DNA of 64,000 nucleotides from Ignavibacteria bacterium UBA7675 (GTDB lineage Bacteria > Bacteroidota > Ignavibacteria > Kapaibacteriales > UB7675), in the NCBI GenBank assembly GCA_002483085.1, contig DLHF01000002.1, positions 172,613 to 236,612 of the forward strand, given 5' to 3'. A program made the position numbers and the translations under genes. Under the pieces are notes generated by a model, which saw nothing but the letters and a program-made list of their open reading frames with translations, made no database searches and was not told the DNA's origin. Below, in pieces: positions 9,009-16,729 of this stretch (within the stretch, counting starts at the first letter, position 1; each line of letters starts with the position of its first letter).

Positions 9009-9085
9009 TCCTGAGTAGCTCAGCTGGTTAGAGCATCTGACTGTTAATCAGAGGGTCCGGGGTTCAAGTCCCTGCTCAGGAGCCA
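9009..9085 (+). tRNA. tRNA-Asn (GTT anticodon)
   Basis: A complete cloverleaf: acceptor TCCTGAG pairs with CTCAGGA, the anticodon stem TCTGA/TCAGA encloses loop CTGTTAA with anticodon GTT, and the T-arm carries GTTCAAGTC. The 3' CCA is encoded at 9083-9085. An integrase remnant and decayed genes follow, so it is a candidate insertion site. Confidence 0.97.
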
Positions 9086-9092
9086 AAAGAGA

Positions 9093-9126
9093 AGCCCGCA
9101 ATTTACAAAAAATTGCGGGCTTTTTG
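9093..9126 (+). terminator. Intrinsic terminator of tRNA-Asn
   Basis: A 12-bp perfect stem (AGCCCGCAATTT with AAATTGCGGGCT) followed by TTTTTG. It lies eight bases after the tRNA end. Confidence 0.9.
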
Positions 9127-9185
9127 TTTTCTGTGTAGCCGATTGAACACCCTAAATATTGTCATTTTTTCGTTGTTACCACAAA

Positions 9186-9245
9186 TGTGACCAATTTTGT
9201 GACCACGAGTGTGACCAATTCTGTGACCAAACTTACGACCAAACG
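9186..9245. repeat. Five tandem copies of a 12-bp unit
   Basis: Units of consensus TGTGACCAATTT begin at 9186, 9198, 9210, 9222 and 9234. The first seven bases are identical in units 1-4, and unit 5 has TACGACC. It lies 100 bases after tRNA-Asn, at the tail end of an integrase-like remnant on the minus strand. Because the unit is a multiple of three, all frames stay open through it. Confidence 0.85.
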
Positions 9246-9420
9246 CCTTGAGACGGTTGCCCGGTTGCCGGTATAATGGCCTGTCCGCTTGTGCCTTTGG
9301 GGGCGTTTTCCAATGCCCGTAGTTCCCCGCCTATCTGCTTGTTGTCGAAATACGAATAGTTGCCCAGAGTTACATTCGCATTGTGATGGCGCATCAGGTA
9401 GGACTGTGCCTCGAACGGTA
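9233..9420 (-). pseudogene. Remnant of a tyrosine recombinase C-terminus
   Basis: On the minus strand a frame carries RHHNANVTLGNYSYFDNK followed by QIGGELRALEN, matching the RHsxxxTLxxYtHxd block with the catalytic Tyr of phage-type integrases and the helix after it. Upstream, a different frame reads FKHLIRDT, which may be a damaged LRHT motif. The catalytic domain before this is missing and has been invaded by a dispersed repeat. Its place next to tRNA-Asn suits an old integrated element. The identification rests on a short match, so it is tentative. Confidence 0.45.
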
Positions 9421-9458
9421 TCGCGGATGAGGTGCTTGAACGCCCGGTTGTTGTTCCG

Positions 9459-9553
9459 TGCTGCACAGCCGCTGCGAGGGCGTCTGGTCTCTACCGCGCC
9501 GGTGTTGCGACCGGTGACAGCGACTAAACGCCCGTGCAACGCTGCCCGTGCCA
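9459..9553 (-). repeat. Dispersed intergenic repeat, copy 3 (minus orientation, compact)
   Basis: Read on the minus strand: GGCACGGGC, a duplicated GCACGGGCGT, then GTCGCTGTCACCGGTCGCA (rc of 9506-9524), followed within ten bases by GCGCGGTAGAGACC (rc of 9486-9499). The 5' and 3' modules are nearly fused here, unlike other copies where about 70-150 bases lie between them. Confidence 0.7.
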
Positions 9554-9735
9554 CAGCTTATTATTTGACAGGATGCCGACAGTCTATGTCTTCTGGCAAG
9601 CTGTTAGCTGCGGCGGTGGATCTGTCTGTTCTGTTGTGCTGGAACCAAATGAGTGCGTTTATGTTTAGCTGGCTGATTGGCGTCCATGCGCGTACCTACC
9701 AGGACACGCTGCCTGTTATTGTCCTCCTCTATATT

Positions 9736-9889
9736 GATATTGAACTGTTGAACGAGTCTCTGTAGTGCTGCGACCTGCCTGTCCATCTGCAAGTTTGCGA
9801 ACCTCATCGGCAACAACGGCGAATCCACGCCCCTGTTCTCCCGCACGGGCGGCCTCTATTGCCGCGTTTAATGCAAGCAGATTTGTCTG
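9736..9889 (-). pseudogene. Methyl-accepting chemotaxis protein fragment
   Basis: The minus strand encodes the near-invariant hairpin tip of chemoreceptors (QTNLLALNAAIEAARAGE, then QGRGFAVVADEVRKLA; 9788-9889). Right after it, in another frame, comes LQRLVQQFNI, which resembles the extreme C-terminus of such receptors. About 100-200 residues that should lie between are missing, as is everything N-terminal to the tip. It is a deletion remnant. The kept part is undamaged, which suggests a recent loss. No other chemotaxis gene is in the window. Confidence 0.75.
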
Positions 9890-10066
9890 GTCTGGACTGG
9901 TGAAACAAAACAATTAACGATATATGTGTAACAACCGCCAATAGCGCCCCGTGCAGCAGAATTTCCGCGTGTTGGGATGCTTTTAGTCGGTATCCCAGTA
10001 TCCAATGCCAGTAAGAAGTGTTATTGTAAGGACAATACGCTGTACCCGATGTTGTTGTAGAAATGA

Positions 10067-10384
10067 ATGGAGACAGGTATGCGCAAGCTGCCGCAGTTCC
10101 GCGTGATGAAAAAACAATGTGACGAATGCCTGTTCTCGGACGATGGGGCTGTGCCGGAGAAACATAGACAGGAGGTGCTCGAACAGTGTGTGGATGAAGG
10201 GCGTCATCTTGTCTGTTCTAAAGCATCAGGTGCTTGTGTGGGAGAGCCGCCCAACAATGAAGATGGTGCTATCTGCTGTCGGGGATTTTACGACCACAAT
10301 CCCGAGGCAACTGTTGCGATGAGGCTGGCACATATCCTTAATATTGTCGTATTTGTCGATGCTCCGACCTCGGCAGTGGAATGA
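10067..10384 (+). CDS. Cysteine-rich, probably zinc-binding phage-like protein
   Basis: A protein of up to 105 residues; starts at 10067, 10079 or 10106 are possible. The core has CDECLFSDDG near the N-terminus, then a Cys in VLEQCVDEG, a Cys in HLVCSKAS, and CCRGFYD followed by a short C-terminal helix (AMRLAHILNIVVFVD). This Cys pattern resembles small metal-binding hypothetical proteins found in phages and prophages. The function is unknown. It stands alone in a gene-poor stretch, which supports a mobile origin for the surrounding island. Confidence 0.6.
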   Translation: METGMRKLPQFRVMKKQCDECLFSDDGAVPEKHRQEVLEQCVDEGRHLVCSKASGACVGEPPNNEDGAICCRGFYDHNPEATVAMRLAHILNIVVFVDAPTSAVE

Positions 10385-10418
10385 ATGAGTTGGTATCTCG
10401 CCTTTGGATATGGAAATG

Positions 10419-10535
10419 GGCACGGGCGTGCTGTCCCTCCGTTCGGTCGCTGTCACCGGTCGCATATCCGTCTATCGTCTGGCCAATGGCTTGCCGCCTA
10501 TGTGGGCTGTTGTTCCCGGCGGGTACGTATCGCTC
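10419..10535 (+). repeat. Dispersed intergenic repeat, copy 4 (5' module)
   Basis: GGCACGGGCGT at 10419-10429 and GTCGCTGTCACCGGTCGCA at 10446-10464, followed by variable sequence. I do not see a clear GCGCGGTGC core downstream, so the 3' module is lost or strongly diverged. It occupies the 300-base gap between the cysteine-rich protein and the lipoprotein gene; the end given is approximate. Confidence 0.6.
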
Positions 10536-10699
10536 AGCCTGGCAATTGACGCAGGCAACGTTACACTATTCTTGTGTTGATGGTATGGAGCTGCGGCGTG
10601 TGTACATATCATAAGCAGTGTCTATTCTCGCAAGTAACTTTTGCTCATCAGTAGTGTTCTGGCTTCTCATCAGTTGTTCTACCAATGATAGGCACTATT

Positions 10700-11422
10700 A
10701 TGCGTACATCAGTATTCATGCTGCTGCTGGCTACTACTATTGGCTGCAATAGTTGCAGCAGGGAGTTTGCCTCCTCTACTCCACTTGCCCCATCCAATAC
10801 TGATTCTTTGATTGTGCCAGCATATCAGGACAATACTGTTATGTGTACCATCGCTGTCCACAATATTACTCACTACGCACAGCATACAGCGCTTAGGCTC
10901 GTACCGCCAGGACATACAGAGTCCAGAATTGATACTATTTTCACAAGCTGGGAGTGCTATTCAACTCAGGTACAAGGAGAGCTGCACAATGATACAGTTG
11001 TTGTTCAGGACGATATTGGAACTATACGCCTTGTTCTGTCGGCAGATTTATCGGAAGTACGAGAACTTCATATATCTCAATCTACGTCCCCCGATTTAGA
11101 GGATGATCCCCGCGAACCCAATGTTCAGTCTTCGCTGCTCTTCGTGGGGACCCATATACCTCTGGTAGAGCAAGTAGGGCATCAGCGGTACTACAGAGTT
11201 GCAGGAGAAGAGACAACAGCACATATCGTCGATTTTTATAAGTGGTATGAGAGTAGCTATACCTATGGTAATGGAGGGCAGTATAATGATACAGATGTTT
11301 TTCGTCTGCTCCGTCCTTTTGGCAGCGAAGCTGATAGCTATATCTCTATCACATTAGTGTGGCCCGATCCACACGGCTGGCAGGAAGGCGCCATGAGCAT
11401 AAGAAATGACGACCTACGATAA
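10700..11422 (+). CDS. Hypothetical lipoprotein
   Basis: About 240 residues with a short signal (MRTSVFMLLLATTIGC) whose Cys fits a lipobox, so the protein is probably lipid-anchored in the envelope. An in-frame ATG at 10685 would add five residues. The mature part is rich in Asp, Thr and Tyr with no recognised domain. It lies in the island after tRNA-Asn and is flanked by repeat copies. It looks intact. Confidence 0.65.
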   Translation: MRTSVFMLLLATTIGCNSCSREFASSTPLAPSNTDSLIVPAYQDNTVMCTIAVHNITHYAQHTALRLVPPGHTESRIDTIFTSWECYSTQVQGELHNDTVVVQDDIGTIRLVLSADLSEVRELHISQSTSPDLEDDPREPNVQSSLLFVGTHIPLVEQVGHQRYYRVAGEETTAHIVDFYKWYESSYTYGNGGQYNDTDVFRLLRPFGSEADSYISITLVWPDPHGWQEGAMSIRNDDLR

Positions 11423-11487
11423 CACCGCAAGTCGTTAGTCGTTTTCTGCTGCGGGCTGATGCTATCTATTCCTTCTACGGAGGTAGT

Positions 11488-11550
11488 AGCGCAGGCGTCT
11501 CTGCCCTCGTGTAGGTCTCCGCACCGCGCAGCACGTCCGCTTCGTGGCTC
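11488..11550 (-). repeat. Dispersed intergenic repeat, partial copy 5 (3' module, minus orientation)
   Basis: Read on the minus strand: GCTGCGCGGTGCGGAGACC, then ACACGAGGGCAGAGACGCC and TGCGCT. This tail closely matches that of the copy at 40334 (ACACAGGAGCGAAGACGCC, TGCGCT). No 5' module is present. The rest of the 380-base gap 11423-11802 shows nothing I can name. Confidence 0.6.
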
Positions 11551-11802
11551 TTCATCCCCCAATCGCAGTGCAATGTGGCTACTATGGATGGCAGTTGCAG
11601 CGGTTTTCCTACCGCGAGTATTTCCCGATCAAAAATTGCATTACCAAAAGGTAATAGTAGGTGCTGTGGCGAATGCTGAAGCCACACTTTGCGTTAATGT
11701 TTGGCCGTATGAAGTCGATAATTATTCTGTGTTTGCACATAAGTAGCCTGGTCCACTGAAAAGGCCAGATTTGGGGTAGTTTCTATGTATAGGATATGTT
11801 CA

Positions 11803-12453
11803 ATGAACAAAACATTGGGTGCCGATGGTGATGCTGATTTAATAAATCAGCGTGATGTGCACATCGAAAATAGTGAACAGTGCCACAATGTGCAGAGTCC
11901 AACGAGTAATGAAGACTGTGTGACATACTTTACTCGGAGTTTATTCGGTGTTGAAATTGTATCGCGCAAAGATGATCGTACCGCTCATCAGCACATGAGT
12001 TTGTACGGTAGCAAGGGGCAGACCGACAAGCAGCAGAGTAACAAGCGGCAGAATACTGGCAGTGACAACGAAGAATACATGGTATGCTTTACGCGGCGGA
12101 AGCCCCGTGGCGCAGTCGAAGAGACGCCATGCGACCGAGCTGATTATACAATTGTGATGACCTCCGATGGCGATTTTGCTGCTCGTTGCTTGGACACAGG
12201 TTATGTTATCGCTGGCTATGACCACATGTATCCAGAACTGCCGATAGAGACAGCAGCGCAGAGGATTTTTGATAGGCAGGATGTGTACAGAATTTATGTA
12301 CGCGGTGATTTCTCGACAGTAATGTGCCGCATTATAAATGAGTATTATGATCGGCTTCGGCAGAAATACGGTATCTGGAGTAAAGAAGTCTCGGTAAAAC
12401 GGTTCCCAGTGGGAAAAATACGCCCGGATCAGGTTCTTCAGGCGTACTTGTAA
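11803..12453 (+). CDS. Unrecognised protein, paralogue of the product at 12873
   Basis: A 216-residue soluble protein. The C-terminal 110 residues match the neighbour at 12873: a shared SDGDFAAR block, LDTGY, AGYDH, a GDFS block followed by VMCRIINEYYD, and a closing IRPD. The start MNK at 11803 is preferred over 11785 because the paralogue also begins MNK. The N-terminal half contains a second, weaker copy of a CxTxFTR segment (CVTYFTRSLFGVE and MVCFTRRKPRGAVE), suggesting internal duplication. I know no family for it. Confidence 0.65.
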   Translation: MNKTLGADGDADLINQRDVHIENSEQCHNVQSPTSNEDCVTYFTRSLFGVEIVSRKDDRTAHQHMSLYGSKGQTDKQQSNKRQNTGSDNEEYMVCFTRRKPRGAVEETPCDRADYTIVMTSDGDFAARCLDTGYVIAGYDHMYPELPIETAAQRIFDRQDVYRIYVRGDFSTVMCRIINEYYDRLRQKYGIWSKEVSVKRFPVGKIRPDQVLQAYL

Positions 12454-12872
12454 GCATCGAGAGCCTCTCTGGCCGTCGTTGTTGGAATGTAATTCTTACC
12501 GCCATTTATCTCTCGCTTATCATATAAATGGCTGGTAGAAAAGTCGGATACATCGCCCGGTTGGTGGTAGTAGCGCAAATGGTGTATGTTCCTTCCTCTT
12601 ACCATTTGTGCGGTCTTGATGGCGCGACCCTGCCCAAGCGTGTGATAGTACGATGCTGTGCCATACATCTGTGTTGTATGGAAGAGTGCAGAGTTTTGGT
12701 TCTGTAGGTAATTTGTCGGAGGACTCGAAATTTGAAAGAATTTTGAGCCTCCGTTTTTTTTTAGGCGATTTTAGTAGCATTTGACAGGTAATAATTCATC
12801 GGTACAGAGTATGTTTGCTGTTCGGTAAATGGAGCCCTTGGGCACAATAGATTTCCTATCAGCAGTACTTTT
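12454..12872. other. Gene-free stretch between the two paralogues
   Basis: No convincing gene in 419 bases. A TTTG at 12780 and a TATGTTTG (TAnnTTTG) at 12810-12817 could be a promoter for the gene at 12873, but the 26-base spacing is longer than the 20 seen at the tRNA promoters. A run of nine T follows CCTCCG near 12750. Confidence 0.35.
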
Positions 12873-13301
12873 ATGAACAAAGATGGCGGATTAGAAGGCC
12901 AACCTGAAGCACAGCAGGGATGTACCAATAAAGCTTTTATGGCATGCCATACCCGGACAGCTTCTTGCAATGCTGCCGTTTTTGGAGAACCGGGGCTGAT
13001 GGCCAATTACGAAGTGGTTGTAAATTCAGACGGCGATTTTGCTGCCCGGCGCCTCGATACGGGATATATTGTTGCAGGTTATGACCATAGGCAGCCTTTG
13101 CTTGAGATAGATGAAGCTGCACAGAGCGTTTTTGCACAGGCCGATATAACGCGGGTGTATGTGCACGGCGATTTCTCGATGGTGATGTGCCGTATTATCA
13201 ATGAATACTACGACGGCCTTCGCGCAAAACACACCCTGATGAGCTATCGGTTCGCAAATTTCCCTATGGGCAGGATTCGTCCCGATGCGCTGATAGATTG
13301 A
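12873..13301 (+). CDS. Unrecognised protein, paralogue of the product at 11803
   Basis: A 142-residue soluble protein sharing its C-terminal 110 residues with the upstream paralogue (about 50 percent identity by eye). Invariant positions include NSDGDFAARRLDTGY, AGYDH, AAQ, GDFSMVMCRIINEYYD and IRPD. The acidic, aromatic pattern suggests a compact alpha/beta domain. There is no signal peptide. The short N-terminus holds FMACHTRTASC, matching the MVCFTRR segment of the longer paralogue. The function is unknown. Confidence 0.68.
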   Translation: MNKDGGLEGQPEAQQGCTNKAFMACHTRTASCNAAVFGEPGLMANYEVVVNSDGDFAARRLDTGYIVAGYDHRQPLLEIDEAAQSVFAQADITRVYVHGDFSMVMCRIINEYYDGLRAKHTLMSYRFANFPMGRIRPDALID

Positions 13302-13610
13302 TAATGTAGAGTCTTGTAGGCTGCGTGTGGTGGTGGTGGGACTTGGTCTTTTCCAAAGACGATATTGCGCGACCCGCCTCTGTCGTTGCTTCCCTTTTGT
13401 GTGTGATTGTGCGTGGGTTTTTGGGCTTGAAGCCTGGAGCACGGTCATTTCGCTTTTGATAATTGCAGTGCTATGCAAAAGCCGAATACGAAGGCAAAGA
13501 CAGAACTCTCAATAACTTCTTCGCTCCTTTACACCACAATCCCCTCCTTTCCGTTAATGTGCGCATAAGCATAAAGTATTGTTATTCTGTTCTATCATAG
13601 TGCCGTAGGT
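13302..13610. other. Gene-free stretch before the MBL hydrolase
   Basis: I see no gene, repeat copy or clear terminator in these 309 bases. It marks the right edge of the gene-poor island that begins at tRNA-Asn. Confidence 0.4.
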
Positions 13611-14645
13611 ATGTTTCCTTTCAAAGTGCTCGGAGCTTCTCCATCGGGCGAGAGGCTAAAAAAAATACAGCAATCCGCACAGTACAAAGGCGGTTCGTTC
13701 CGCAATCTGAACCCAACAGAAATCACTCTCCATGGGGCGTCCATGGTAAAAATGGCGAAGGATTTTTTCAATCGACCGAAGAACACTGCCCCCGACTCGG
13801 TATTGCCATCGGTTGCAACCGATTTAAAATCGCTGAATTTCGATGCTCCTACGGTGGTTTGGTTTGGCCATTCTTCTTACTTGATACGGTACAGGGGTAC
13901 TACTATTCTAGTAGACCCTGTGATGAACGGCCATGCTTCGCCGTTTCCCTTTCTTGTGAAATCATTTGCGGGCTCGGATGTCTACAGTGTGCAAGATATG
14001 CCGCCAATAGATATGATGATCCTTACGCATGATCACTACGATCATCTAGACTACAGCACGATACGGCAACTGGCACCCCGTACCAAGATGTTCTACACTT
14101 CTCTGGGAGTAGGAGCGCACTTGGAATACTGGGGAGTGTCGCCCGCTGCAATCAAGGAATTCGACTGGTGGGAGGAACTTCGGCTCGCTGATAATATGAG
14201 CCTTACTGCGGCGCCAGCCAGACATTTCTCCGGTAGAACGCTGAAGCGGAACCAGACGCTGTGGAGTTCCTTTATCTTGAAATTAGATGATTATACTCTG
14301 TTCCTCGGCGGCGATTCAGGGTACGACACGCATTTTGCCGAGATAGGAAAGCGATACGACGGGTTCGACCTCGCTATTCTCGAAATAGGGCAATACGGCA
14401 GGAACTGGCCTTATATTCACACGCTGCCAGAAGAGACTGTACAAGCCGCCGTAGACCTTAGAGCTAAGATGTTATTACCTGTGCACTGGGGAAAATTTAC
14501 ACTGGCGCTGCATGAGTGGGACGAACCAATCAGGCGGCTGGTTGTTGCTGCTCGTCGGCAGGAAATGTCGATTACTACGCCCATGATAGGCGAACCTGTC
14601 GTGATAGACACTTCCTATCCCGTAGCGGAATGGTGGGATCGTTAG
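13611..14645 (+). CDS. MBL-fold metal-dependent hydrolase (NAPE-PLD/UlaG-like)
   Basis: A 344-residue metallo-beta-lactamase-fold protein. The metal motif THDHYDHLD is at about residues 142-150, with further ligands likely in ARHFSG, GGDSGYD and PVHWGKF. The WFGHSSYLIR segment before the motif and the overall length fit the group containing NAPE-PLD and related phosphodiesterases or lactonases. Most of this group act on phospholipid-like or lactone substrates; the substrate here cannot be inferred. It is a single gene with no tight neighbours. Confidence 0.8.
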   Translation: MFPFKVLGASPSGERLKKIQQSAQYKGGSFRNLNPTEITLHGASMVKMAKDFFNRPKNTAPDSVLPSVATDLKSLNFDAPTVVWFGHSSYLIRYRGTTILVDPVMNGHASPFPFLVKSFAGSDVYSVQDMPPIDMMILTHDHYDHLDYSTIRQLAPRTKMFYTSLGVGAHLEYWGVSPAAIKEFDWWEELRLADNMSLTAAPARHFSGRTLKRNQTLWSSFILKLDDYTLFLGGDSGYDTHFAEIGKRYDGFDLAILEIGQYGRNWPYIHTLPEETVQAAVDLRAKMLLPVHWGKFTLALHEWDEPIRRLVVAARRQEMSITTPMIGEPVVIDTSYPVAEWWDR

Positions 14646-14679
14646 CCGGTAGGATACTCTCGGCATTGTGTTCAAGCGC

Positions 14680-15444
14680 TTACGGGCACCGGAATTCCTG
14701 TTCGAGATCCGCCTCGGCGATACGCCATATTTTCTGGCATGGAAAACAGTTCTCGTACAAGGCTCGGCCAATGACAACGGAATCAACCCCGCATGACTCT
14801 AATTCCTGAAGCTTCCAGAGCTGGCGTGCATTTGCAATGCCACCTGCTGCGGTAACACGCAGGCCCGACTCTACGGCAATACGCCGGAGACTGTCGAAAT
14901 CCGGGCCCGCCAGCGAGCCTTCCCATGCGAGATCAATATAAAAAATACGTGTGCCACCCAGAGCGCGTATAGAAAGGGCAAATTCTGTATCGCTGATCGG
15001 GGAGAGCAGGTCGTGCAGTATTACTTTTCCATTGTCGGCAAGGATACCGAACACAACGCGGCTCGCCGTGTATTCATCTATCAAGTCCCGTACCTCGCCT
15101 GCGTGGGTGCGAGCCAGCCTGCTAATAATAATTCTGTACACGCCATTGTCGAGCCAGTAGCGGCATTCTTCGGGAGTAGCGCACGACGAAAGCAGAGCAA
15201 TGGGAATATCCACGCTACGAGCGAGCCGAATAATGGCCTCGCGATTTGCGCTGTTGTCCTTCCCTTCTAATGAATCCCGGTCGGTAAGATGAATACTTTT
15301 GGCGTTTTCGCGCCGCAAAAGGCGGATAAGCTGTTCAGGTGTTTCTGAATAATAATTATACAGCTCTTCGGTACCCGGTTCACCCTGTACACAGCGGGAG
15401 CACCTGCCATTGCGCAGTTCAAGCGAAGGAATAACCAATACCAT
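14680..15444 (-). CDS. Degenerate HisA-like (beta-alpha)8 barrel protein
   Basis: A 254-residue protein with the overall plan of HisA, the histidine pathway isomerase. The N-terminus IPSLELRNGRCSRCVQGE aligns with the HisA IPALDLIDGKVVRLVQG pattern, and IDLAWEGSLAGPD matches the second catalytic loop. The first catalytic Asp is replaced by Glu, and the phosphate loop GGGIR is replaced by LSSCATPEE, while the second loop (AAGGIAN) is kept. There are no his genes beside it. It follows ruvA by 29 bases. It may be a divergent isomerase or a barrel with a new role. Confidence 0.7.
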   Translation of the reverse strand: MVLVIPSLELRNGRCSRCVQGEPGTEELYNYYSETPEQLIRLLRRENAKSIHLTDRDSLEGKDNSANREAIIRLARSVDIPIALLSSCATPEECRYWLDNGVYRIIISRLARTHAGEVRDLIDEYTASRVVFGILADNGKVILHDLLSPISDTEFALSIRALGGTRIFYIDLAWEGSLAGPDFDSLRRIAVESGLRVTAAGGIANARQLWKLQELESCGVDSVVIGRALYENCFPCQKIWRIAEADLEQEFRCP

Positions 15445-15473
15445 ACTCTCTCCTGCTGCTGTTGTGAGACACT

Positions 15474-16079
15474 CTATTTCATCCCGAGGCGTAAAGCTTT
15501 GCGAATCAGCGCATCAACTGAAAGGGCTGTTTCCGGTTCGGCTGTAATAACCTGCCGCACTGCCTTTTCCGCCGTCTGTTTTGTATAGCCCAGCGCTGTA
15601 AGAGCTGCGATTGCTTCCTGCCGGGCGTCGAAGCGCGTAGCACTTTCTTCGGAACCATCGCTTGGCGAAGGGCGAATACCGCCTATTTTATCACGCAGCT
15701 CTATCATAATGCGCTCGGCGGTCTTTTTTCCTATCCCGGGCAGTTTTTGTAGCTGTACGAGATCATTGTGCAGGATGACCTCGCGCAGATCAACGAGCGT
15801 AATAGACGAAAGAATGCCCAGCGCGATTTTGGGGCCGATGCCGGAAATAGCTGTCAGTAGTTGAAATACTTCGCGTTCGGTTTCATTGCCGAACCCAAAA
15901 AGCTGAATTGCATCTTCGCGAACAGACATCAGCGTAAGCACTGTCGCCTGTGCACCTGCATCCGGAAGCTGGGCGGAAGTTGCCATTGATACCGACACGC
16001 GATAGCCGACACCAGAGCAGTCAATGACTATTTCCGTAGAAGTTTTTGCGACTAATGTGCCGCGCAGTTGAGCAATCAT
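15474..16079 (-). CDS. ruvA: Holliday junction branch migration protein RuvA
   Basis: A 201-residue RuvA. The N-terminal OB domain starts MIAQLRGTLV. Two helix-hairpin-helix motifs follow (LTAISGIGPKIALGIL and LQKLPGIGKKTAERI), with a linker and the C-terminal RuvB-binding domain (AIAALTALGYTKQTAEKAV). RuvA tetramers bind four-way junctions and direct the RuvB motor. A TATATTTG element lies 29 bases upstream of the start. ruvB and ruvC are not in the window. Confidence 0.95.
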   Translation of the reverse strand: MIAQLRGTLVAKTSTEIVIDCSGVGYRVSVSMATSAQLPDAGAQATVLTLMSVREDAIQLFGFGNETEREVFQLLTAISGIGPKIALGILSSITLVDLREVILHNDLVQLQKLPGIGKKTAERIMIELRDKIGGIRPSPSDGSEESATRFDARQEAIAALTALGYTKQTAEKAVRQVITAEPETALSVDALIRKALRLGMK

Positions 16080-16107
16080 GCAGAGTCCGCTTTGTCAGAA
16101 AATTCTT

Positions 16108-16115
16108 CAAATATA
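16108..16115 (-). promoter_or_regulatory. Bacteroidota-type -7 element (TATATTTG) for ruvA
   Basis: An exact TAnnTTTG match on the minus strand, leaving a leader of about 25 bases before the ruvA ATG. No good upstream TTG element is seen at the expected distance, so the call rests on the -7 element and position. Confidence 0.45.
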
Positions 16116-16182
16116 GAACTAAAAAGCGGTATGTTGGGTAATTGCAGTTGCCGTTTTTCACCGTACACGACGGAAATACACC

Positions 16183-16542
16183 ATGAAGCGTTCAGCCAGT
16201 GCAATTGGTACTATGAGCGAAGAGCTCGCAGCAGCCTTTCTTATCGACAAAGGGTACGCGATTATTAAGCGCAATTTTCATTTTGGCAGAGATGGCGAGA
16301 TTGATATTATCGCGCTCGACGGAGATATTCTGGTCTTCATAGAAGTAAAAGCGCGTTCTTCCTCTGTTTACGGCTTGCCAGAAGCGGCGGTAACGCCTGC
16401 AAAGCAGCGCACTCTGCGAAGGGTGGCACGTGGCTATTGCTACATCAATTCGGTAGAAGATCGGGAGTGTCGGTTTGATGTGATAGCTGTAGACCTACAT
16501 GAAAAATCGCCCGTAATGCGGCACATCGTAAACGCCTTTTGA
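16183..16542 (+). CDS. yraN: UPF0102 family endonuclease-like protein YraN
   Basis: A 119-residue YraN/UPF0102 protein with the Holliday-junction-resolvase-like nuclease fold. The hallmark residues are visible: EELAAAFLIDKGY, RNFHFGRDGEIDIIALDG, then FIEVKARSS (the GEID...EVK pattern of PD-(D/E)xK folds) and RRVARGY. It is divergent from ruvA with 103 bases between them. The family's function is not well defined. Confidence 0.88.
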   Translation: MKRSASAIGTMSEELAAAFLIDKGYAIIKRNFHFGRDGEIDIIALDGDILVFIEVKARSSSVYGLPEAAVTPAKQRTLRRVARGYCYINSVEDRECRFDVIAVDLHEKSPVMRHIVNAF

Positions 16543-16729
16543 TTGCACGTGGGCGGCAGGTGTGCAGCCGTGAGAAAGATTGCGTACAAAGGGCGAAGTT
16601 TGGTATATTGCAGGCTAACCATTCCTCTGCTTATGACAGGGTTTCGGCGGCGTGCATCGGGCTTTCGCACGCAATACAATTCTGGTTAGTATCTGAACAA
16701 TATCACGCGAAATACAGAATACAGAGCGC

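Noticed and set aside
9127..9600. A possible attachment-site copy of the tRNA-Asn 3' end
   Set aside because: I searched the following region for CTCAGGAG-like matches and found none, so no att site is claimed.
11459..11746. A 95-codon plus-strand frame after the lipoprotein gene
   Set aside because: It runs through repeat copy 5, has no homology I recognise and no ribosome site.
12780..12817. A promoter for the gene at 12873
   Set aside because: The TATGTTTG element is good, but the 26-base spacer is too long compared with the 20 seen at both tRNA promoters; kept only as a note.
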